64,000 bases of DNA from Pseudomonas arsenicoxydans. Its GTDB lineage: Bacteria > Pseudomonadota > Gammaproteobacteria > Pseudomonadales > Pseudomonadaceae. Numbering within the stretch: position 1 is the stretch's first letter; each line of letters starts with the position of its first letter. Shown here piece after piece: positions 59,438-64,000 of the stretch. The notes beneath the pieces are model-generated. The model did not search any database, was not told the DNA's origin, and saw only the letters and a list, made by a program, of their open reading frames with translations. Position numbers and translations under genes: made by a program. The DNA is taken from assembly GCF_006438915.1 (NCBI RefSeq), contig NZ_RCZE01000014.1, positions 1 to 64,000 on the forward strand, written 5' to 3'.

Positions 59438-60196
59438 ATGGCGTCATCTCTCGTGCCTGAAACACGTCCCCTTCACATTCATCACCTCAAGGCTGCGTGC
59501 TCCAACTGCAGCGTGCTGGAGCTGTGCCTGCCAATCGGCTTGAGCGGCCCGGAGGTCGAGCGCCTGGATACGCTGATCGTGCAGCGTTTTAAGGTAAAAA
59601 AGGGTACAGCCTTGTACCGCACGGGAGATCCCCTGCTCTCGCTTTACGCGGTCCGTATCGGCTCATTCAAGACCAGCATGCTGTCAGTCGATGGGCGTGA
59701 ACAGGTCACTGGCTTTCACATTCCCGGCGAGATGCTCGGGCTGGATGCCATCAGTGGCGACGAACACGCCTGCAATGCGTTTGCCCTCGAGGACAGCGAA
59801 GTGTGCCCCATCCACTTCGCGCAGCTAGAGAAACTCGCCCAAAGCCTGCCGTCGCTGCAGCACAACCTCAACAGGCTGCTGAGCCGTGAAATCGTGCGTG
59901 ATCACAGCATGCTGATGCTGATGGGCAACATGAACTCGGATGAGCGGCTGGCGGCCTTTTTGCTGAACCTGTCGCAGCGCCTCAGTATCCGTGGCTATTC
60001 ACCCAGGGACTTCGTTCTGAAAATGCGTCGCGAAGAAATCGGCTCCTACCTGGGGTTGCGGCTGGAAACCATCTGCCGGGGCATTGCTCACCTGCGGGAT
60101 CAGGGCCTGGTAGAAATCGCGGGCCGAGAGGTAAAGATCCTGGACATGGAAGGGCTCAAGCAATTAGTCGCCGGTTGTCAGCGTCCCCAGCACTGA
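59438..60196 (+). CDS. FNR/Anr-family oxygen-responsive regulator (paralogue)
   Basis: A 252-residue Crp/Fnr protein with all four iron-sulfur cysteines: Cys21, Cys24, Cys30 near the N-terminus and Cys112 in the sensor domain, so it should carry an O2-labile [4Fe-4S] cluster. The winged helix near 197-223 has recognition-helix residues Glu210, Cys213, Arg214 where E. coli FNR has Glu209, Ser212, Arg213; the Ser-to-Cys change is unusual. P. putida is known to have three FNR paralogues, and this is probably a secondary one rather than the main Anr. Matching FNR-type boxes lie in the same cluster. Confidence 0.9.
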   Translation: MASSLVPETRPLHIHHLKAACSNCSVLELCLPIGLSGPEVERLDTLIVQRFKVKKGTALYRTGDPLLSLYAVRIGSFKTSMLSVDGREQVTGFHIPGEMLGLDAISGDEHACNAFALEDSEVCPIHFAQLEKLAQSLPSLQHNLNRLLSREIVRDHSMLMLMGNMNSDERLAAFLLNLSQRLSIRGYSPRDFVLKMRREEIGSYLGLRLETICRGIAHLRDQGLVEIAGREVKILDMEGLKQLVAGCQRPQH

Positions 60197-60298
60197 CAGC
60201 AGCAAACGATGAGATTGCCCCATCACACACCTGCGCTCGACTCCGGCCGTTAAGCGCCGCAAGCTCCAAGACTGCGCTCGGCGCCACCTCCCCCCCTG

Positions 60299-60312
60299 TT
60301 GATTTACATCAA
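60299..60312 (+). promoter_or_regulatory. Consensus FNR/Anr box
   Basis: TTGATTTACATCAA is a perfect TTGAT-N4-ATCAA site 138 bp upstream of the GNAT gene start. Confidence 0.8.
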
Positions 60313-60346
60313 CCACACGTCAATCAGTGCCCCACTTTACGGGCAT

Positions 60347-60360
60347 CTGATCCAGATCAG
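60347..60360 (+). promoter_or_regulatory. Weak second FNR-like palindrome
   Basis: CTGATCCAGATCAG is a perfect palindrome related to the FNR box (two mismatches), centred 48 bp downstream of the consensus site at 60299 and 90 bp before the GNAT start. Confidence 0.4.
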
Positions 60361-60449
60361 GTTTGACCGCTGCCAACGGCGTAGAAAGGAATGAGCCGTG
60401 CGGTTCGTCACCGTGCGCCCACTGTACAAACCGGATGGAGGATCTCCCC

Positions 60450-61013
60450 ATGCTTACCGTCAAAGACCACAACGAACGGGCTGCAGCGGCTTATGCCGCG
60501 GTCCTCGGGCAATGCTGGATCGAAGCGCTCAAGGACGGCCGGCATGTATTGATCCGGCCGCTGGAGGAAAAAGACCGCGAGCGTGAATACGCGTTTATCA
60601 AGCGACTGTCGCCCGAATCCCGGCACATGCGCTTTCTCGCGCAGATCAGCGAGCCCGGCACTGCGATGCTCAATCAGTTGATGGACACCGATAACAAAAA
60701 CCGCGTGGCCTACATCGCACTGGTTCACGAAAACGGCCAATTGATCGAGATCGGCATCAGCCGTTACTCGGCCACCGGTGAGCATGAATGTGAATGCGCC
60801 GTGACGGTCGCCGATGACTGGAAGCACCTGGGGCTGGGGGCGTTACTGATGGAGCATCTGATCAAGACTGCTCGCAAAAACGACTTTCGCCAGATGTATT
60901 CGGTGGACGCCGCCAGCAATGCACCGATGCGAGACCTGGCCAAGGCCCTGGGCTTCGATACACACAATGACCCCGATGACACCCGCCAGGTCATTCACCG
61001 CCTCTACTTGTAA
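60450..61013 (+). CDS. GNAT-family N-acetyltransferase
   Basis: A 187-residue acetyltransferase. The GNAT fold spans about residues 32-187, with the acetyl-CoA loop in DWKHLGLGALLMEHL (R/Q-x-x-G-x-G/A analogue HLGLGALL). The substrate-side sequence (VLIRPLEEKDREREYAFIKR start) resembles the GNAT domains of bacterial protein-lysine acetyltransferases of the Pat type, but no CoA-ligase-like domain is attached. The start follows GGAGGATCTCCCC. Two FNR-type sites precede it, so it probably belongs to the low-oxygen regulon of the adjacent FNR paralogue. Confidence 0.87.
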   Translation: MLTVKDHNERAAAAYAAVLGQCWIEALKDGRHVLIRPLEEKDREREYAFIKRLSPESRHMRFLAQISEPGTAMLNQLMDTDNKNRVAYIALVHENGQLIEIGISRYSATGEHECECAVTVADDWKHLGLGALLMEHLIKTARKNDFRQMYSVDAASNAPMRDLAKALGFDTHNDPDDTRQVIHRLYL

Positions 61014-61066
61014 ACAAGCACCCCTCGATGTGCAGGCCAACGGCACATCGCGGGGCACTTTGGCAT

Positions 61067-61990
61067 TCAGGATTGCAACGCCCGGCCCGGTTTTATCGCC
61101 AGCACACTGCAAGGTGCCCGGTGCAAGAGTTGTTCGGCGGTGGTCCCCAACAATTTGTTCAACCCATAATGCTGCACCGTGCCCATGACAATGATGTCCG
61201 TGTGATGCTCGGCGGCAAAATCACAAATACTCGTCAGCGGTGCCCCCTCGATGAAATGCCGATCCTGCGGTGGCACGCCATGTCGCTCGGCGATGGCCGC
61301 AAACGTTTCGTGCTGCGCCGCCCCCAAGGCTTCATAGATCCCCGTGGCCATCGGTAACGCGCCAAAGCCAATGTCCTGGGCATAAATCGCCGTCCAGTCA
61401 AACACATGCACCAGTTTAAGCCGGGCATCACACAGGGCCGCAAGCTTAGCAGCGGCGTCAATGATCTGGTCGTTGAACACATGATCCTGTTCTTCACTGC
61501 GCAAGACATCGACGATGGCCAGCACGTTGCGGGGGCGTGGATGGAGGGCATTGGTCACCAGGTGCACCGGCACCGGACAATCGCGCAGAAGCTGCCAATC
61601 CAGCGGCGTGAAAAACACGCGCTTCAACGCCGACTCTTCCTGGGCATCCTTGATAATCAGCGCCAGTGGCATCTCGTTGACGTAGTGCAAAACCTCTTCA
61701 TAAGGGTGCTGCACCCACACCACCTCACTGCTGACTTCCACACCCTGCTTGCTCATCAACTCGGCTTGTTCCACTAGCCATTGCCGATGAGTGTGCAGAT
61801 AACCATCCCTGGCGAGGCTGATTTGCTCGGGGGCGAACAGCCCGGCCACCGCCAAAGCTTGCAAATAATCGAATGCCACGATGTGCAATGGCAACTGCAT
61901 CGCCAGTGCCAGCGCGGCGGCGCGGTCAAAAGCCGGCGTGCGAGTCATGGCTGGGGGGGCAATTAACATTAAACGCTGAGTCTGCGACAT
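61067..61990 (-). CDS. Tandem universal stress protein
   Basis: A 307-residue protein of two UspA domains, similar along its length to the USP at 57715-58620 (shared MTRTPAFDRAAALA-type start and GTVQHYGLNKLLGTTAEQLLHRAPCSVLAIKPG end). The C-terminal loop GTVQHYGLNKLLGTTAEQLL retains part of the ATP-binding G-x2-G-x9-G pattern. The start at 61990 avoids an unsupported extension. A perfect FNR/Anr box lies 74 bp upstream. Confidence 0.9.
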   Translation of the reverse strand: MSQTQRLMLIAPPAMTRTPAFDRAAALALAMQLPLHIVAFDYLQALAVAGLFAPEQISLARDGYLHTHRQWLVEQAELMSKQGVEVSSEVVWVQHPYEEVLHYVNEMPLALIIKDAQEESALKRVFFTPLDWQLLRDCPVPVHLVTNALHPRPRNVLAIVDVLRSEEQDHVFNDQIIDAAAKLAALCDARLKLVHVFDWTAIYAQDIGFGALPMATGIYEALGAAQHETFAAIAERHGVPPQDRHFIEGAPLTSICDFAAEHHTDIIVMGTVQHYGLNKLLGTTAEQLLHRAPCSVLAIKPGRALQS

Positions 61991-62063
61991 GAGGCACCTC
62001 GGCACACGGCGATCAGGATAGAGATAACAGGCCTCCAGATTGAGCGTTCCAGCCGCAGGCGAC

Positions 62064-62077
62064 TTGATCTTGATCAA
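62064..62077. promoter_or_regulatory. Consensus FNR/Anr box
   Basis: TTGATCTTGATCAA, a perfect TTGAT-N4-ATCAA site, 74 bp upstream of the universal stress protein start (minus strand) and 71 bp upstream of the pseudogene start (plus strand). Confidence 0.8.
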
Positions 62078-62147
62078 CCGCACCCCTCTCCCTTCGGCCT
62101 AACCTGAATTGAGGCATAAAGCATCAATGGCGGTATCGGAGGGGACA

Positions 62148-62500
62148 ATGATCGAATATGACCAACAGTTGTTGGTAAGAGCATTGGACGCTGCGACAAA
62201 TCCGGTATTGATCACCGAGCGCACGGGCTGCATCGTTTGGATCAATAAGGCGTTCTGCCTCTTGAGTGGCTATTCAAAGCCCGAACTGGTCGGGCAAACC
62301 CCGCACCTGCTTTCTTCGGGGCGGCAAAGTACAACCTTTTACCGGGACCTGTGGCTGACGATCCTGGCGGGGCTGACCTGGCAGGGAGAGATGTCAGCGC
62401 CGAAGCCTTGCTCGAGCGAGCCGACAACGCGATGTACCAAGCCAAAAAAACCGGCGGCAATGCCTGCCGCTTCAGTGGCCTGGACCCGTCCTCTGATTGA
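62148..62500 (+). pseudogene. Diguanylate cyclase with large internal deletion
   Basis: The frame from ATG 62148 encodes a good PAS domain (PVLITERTGCIVWINKAF, FCLLSGYSKPELVGQTPHLL, then TWQGEM) until about 62395. From there the coding continues in another frame as VSAEALLERADNAMYQAKKT, then GGNACRFSGLDP and a TGA at 62498-62500, which is the typical last helix of a GGDEF domain. Most of the PAC and GGDEF domain including the active site (roughly 150-200 residues) is missing and the frame is shifted at the junction. It should be non-functional, though the PAS part could still be made as a short protein ending in out-of-frame residues. Confidence 0.8.
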
Positions 62501-62504
62501 GGGT

Positions 62505-63743
62505 TCAAGACACCAAGGTGCCTGCCCACATCGCCAGCGTCAGCGCGACCTGCCCCGGTATGACATACGCGGCGAACCGTCTGCCGCCGCTGACCCAGGC
62601 CACGAGGCATTTGCTCAGCGAATTACTGCTGACGGCGATCAACGCGGGGCCGGCAATGGCATCAAAAGGCAACAGTCCGGCCTTGGCCAGGGAGGCAATG
62701 GACGCGGTCGAGGAATGAGCATCGGCAAAACCGGTCAAGGTCGCGGTCAGCATCACCCCGACCTGACCAAAGTGGCTGAGCATTGCCGATGACACCAGCG
62801 TTATCCCGGTCATGGTCAACGTCACCACCAAGGCGAGCTTGAGATTGAAAGCACCGCCGACCTTGATCGGTTCGTTGGCGCCTGCTGCGGAGGCCGGAAA
62901 CATCAGGCAAACGCCATACAACGCCGTGACGCCCAGGCCGAGTAACAAGGGCAGCCACATGTTTCGCAACAAACCGGGATCAACCGTCCCCAGGATCAAA
63001 CCCACCTGAATGATCGTCGCCAGATTGGACAAAACCGCAGCGGCGCTGAGGACTTTGATGTTCGCCGGCTCCTTGACGGCGATATGCCCCATGGCTGCAA
63101 TGGTCACCGTGCTGGACGCAAACCCGGAGGCGATGGCGCTGATCGCATAGCCATAACGGGTGCCCAAGGCTCGCACCGCGATATGCCCCACTGCACCCAC
63201 CGCCATCAACAACACCGTCAAGGTGCAAATGGTGCGTAAATTGATCGCGGCATAGGGGCCGATAAAGCGATCAGGTGTCAGGGGCAACACCACCAGTGCT
63301 GTCACCAGCAATACCAGCCCATCGCTCATTTCGGCTTCGGTCAACTGGGAGTTGGCGAAGTGATGGAGTTTCTGACGGTACGTCAGCAGCCCTGCGATCA
63401 CAACGCCAATGGCAATGGCCAACTGGGGAGCGGTGTTGCACAACGCCCCCAGCACCAACACCGCGAATAACGCCACTTCGCTGGTCACGCCGGGGTCGTC
63501 ACTCAGACTTCGCCAATAGGCCACGGTGACCAGCAACGCCAGACCGAGCGCCACGATCCCCACCAGCAGACCGCCCCCGACCTGCATCGCCACATAGCCC
63601 AACAGCGCGGTCACCGCGAAGGTGCGCAACCCGGCACAGGCACGGCTGTCCCCTTGCCCTTTGTGCCGCTCGCGCTCAAGGCCGATCAGCATGCCAATCC
63701 CCAGCGCAGCTGCGGCACCCGCCATGCCAAGGGTTTCATTCAT
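62505..63743 (-). CDS. MgtC/DUF4010-family membrane protein
   Basis: A 412-residue protein with about 11-12 hydrophobic segments. The first 130 residues match the MgtC/SapB N-terminal region (GMLIGLERERHKGQGDSRACAGLRTFAVTALLG), the rest is DUF4010 (SAIASGFASSTVTIAAMG and LTGFADAHSSTASIASL). The combination is a common uncharacterised inner-membrane protein, likely a transporter. The stop lies 4 bases from the convergent pseudogene. Confidence 0.88.
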   Translation of the reverse strand: MNETLGMAGAAAALGIGMLIGLERERHKGQGDSRACAGLRTFAVTALLGYVAMQVGGGLLVGIVALGLALLVTVAYWRSLSDDPGVTSEVALFAVLVLGALCNTAPQLAIAIGVVIAGLLTYRQKLHHFANSQLTEAEMSDGLVLLVTALVVLPLTPDRFIGPYAAINLRTICTLTVLLMAVGAVGHIAVRALGTRYGYAISAIASGFASSTVTIAAMGHIAVKEPANIKVLSAAAVLSNLATIIQVGLILGTVDPGLLRNMWLPLLLGLGVTALYGVCLMFPASAAGANEPIKVGGAFNLKLALVVTLTMTGITLVSSAMLSHFGQVGVMLTATLTGFADAHSSTASIASLAKAGLLPFDAIAGPALIAVSSNSLSKCLVAWVSGGRRFAAYVIPGQVALTLAMWAGTLVS

Positions 63744-63800
63744 GGTTTACCCCGACCGGGTGAGCGGTTCAGCTCTGCCCCGTAGACTGCAGCACAAGGG

Positions 63801-63998
63801 TTACTCAATGGTCGCAGCCAAATAGCGACCCCGTGCCTGTCGTTCAAATACCGGTCGGCCAGCGGTAATGGGCCAGGGATGCGGCGCGTTGATCCGTGCG
63901 TTGAGTTGACCGACGAATGCCTTCGCCTCCTCCTGGCCGTTGAAGTTCACTTCCAGGTTATCCAACTGCACGACCCAACGATGGGACGTCCGTTTTTC
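63801..63998 (-). CDS. Hypothetical protein, C-terminal part (runs off right edge)
   Basis: An open frame of 65 codons to a TAA at 63801-63803, continuing beyond the window. The peptide reads HRWVVQLDNLEVNFNGQEEA then KAFVGQLNARINAPHPWPIT near its start and ends ARGRYLAATIE. It looks like a small soluble alpha/beta protein with a beta strand pair followed by a helix. No family is recognised. Confidence 0.5.
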   Translation of the reverse strand, partial: EKRTSHRWVVQLDNLEVNFNGQEEAKAFVGQLNARINAPHPWPITAGRPVFERQARGRYLAATIE

Positions 63999-64000
63999 TG

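Noticed and set aside
1..64000. CRISPR array, prophage or integrated plasmid
   Set aside because: No evenly spaced direct repeats, cas genes, phage structural or integrase genes, or plasmid replication genes were seen; the regular repeats are REP doublets.

Overview
The window is a 64 kb chromosomal segment of a Pseudomonas, almost certainly of the P. fluorescens group. The evidence is high GC content, Pseudomonas-specific small families (DUF1652, DUF2790, DUF6555-like), a catBCA-benR-benABCD block, and about a dozen copies of the palindromic REP doublets typical of this group (arms of the GTGGGAGCGGGCTTGCTCGCG and TGTGGCGAGGGAGCTTGCTCCC types). There is no prophage, plasmid backbone or CRISPR array. 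The one mobile element is an IS110-family insertion cut by the left edge.

Layout. 1-360: start of an IS110-family transposase, its non-coding end (which folds like a bridge RNA with guides matching REP DNA) and the REP it interrupts. 365-7852: one minus-strand unit: GntR regulator, AprA-like flavoprotein, 2x[4Fe-4S] ferredoxin, substrate-binding protein, permease, ATPase, HEAT-repeat protein and DUF971 protein, looking like uptake plus redox conversion of an unidentified small molecule. 8.1-12.4 kb: Gfo/Idh/MocA oxidoreductase, DyP peroxidase, AraC regulator, SphA-like outer-membrane protein. 12.5-15.6 kb: a coupled set of Tat-exported PLP-type protein, Tat-exported ALO-type flavoprotein and cytochrome c5 lipoprotein. 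15.8-21.2 kb: GapN-like dehydrogenase, FUSC protein, DMT exporter with Lrp regulator, YceK-like lipoprotein, BI-1 protein. 21.3 kb: tRNA-Ser(UGA), followed by a degenerate stretch.

21.8-26.7 kb: Met-rich periplasmic protein, split YeeE/YedE pair, COG4705 membrane protein, lipoprotein and a two-component system. 26.9-29.2 kb: a run of very small, mostly uncharacterised genes, with an OsmE-like lipoprotein. 29.4-38.5 kb: Nudix hydrolase, then benD-C-B-A, benR, catA-C-B on the minus strand and divergent catR, which together take benzoate through catechol and cis,cis-muconate towards beta-ketoadipate; two BenR/XylS-type boxes and a CatR-type box are visible. 38.7-48 kb: DUF1652, polysaccharide deacetylase, SRAP protein, small genes, AzlCD, two diguanylate cyclases, DUF2784, LysR, DUF3087.

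48-57 kb: ppnN, exported epoxide-hydrolase-like protein, DUF2790, orphan OmpR-type regulator, small exported repeat protein, YfcE-like phosphoesterase, BASS transporter, AbrB-family protein, a 27-residue membrane peptide gene and a sugar-acid MFS transporter. 57.7-63.7 kb: a low-oxygen/stress cluster of two tandem universal stress proteins, a K+ channel, an FNR/Anr paralogue and a GNAT protein, with FNR-type boxes in three intergenic regions, a diguanylate cyclase pseudogene and a DUF4010/MgtC membrane protein. A partial gene runs off the right edge.

Functional calls come from recognising motifs and family resemblance by eye; no database search was run. Starts were chosen by Shine-Dalgarno sequence, signal peptide, overlap with the upstream gene and avoidance of REP DNA.
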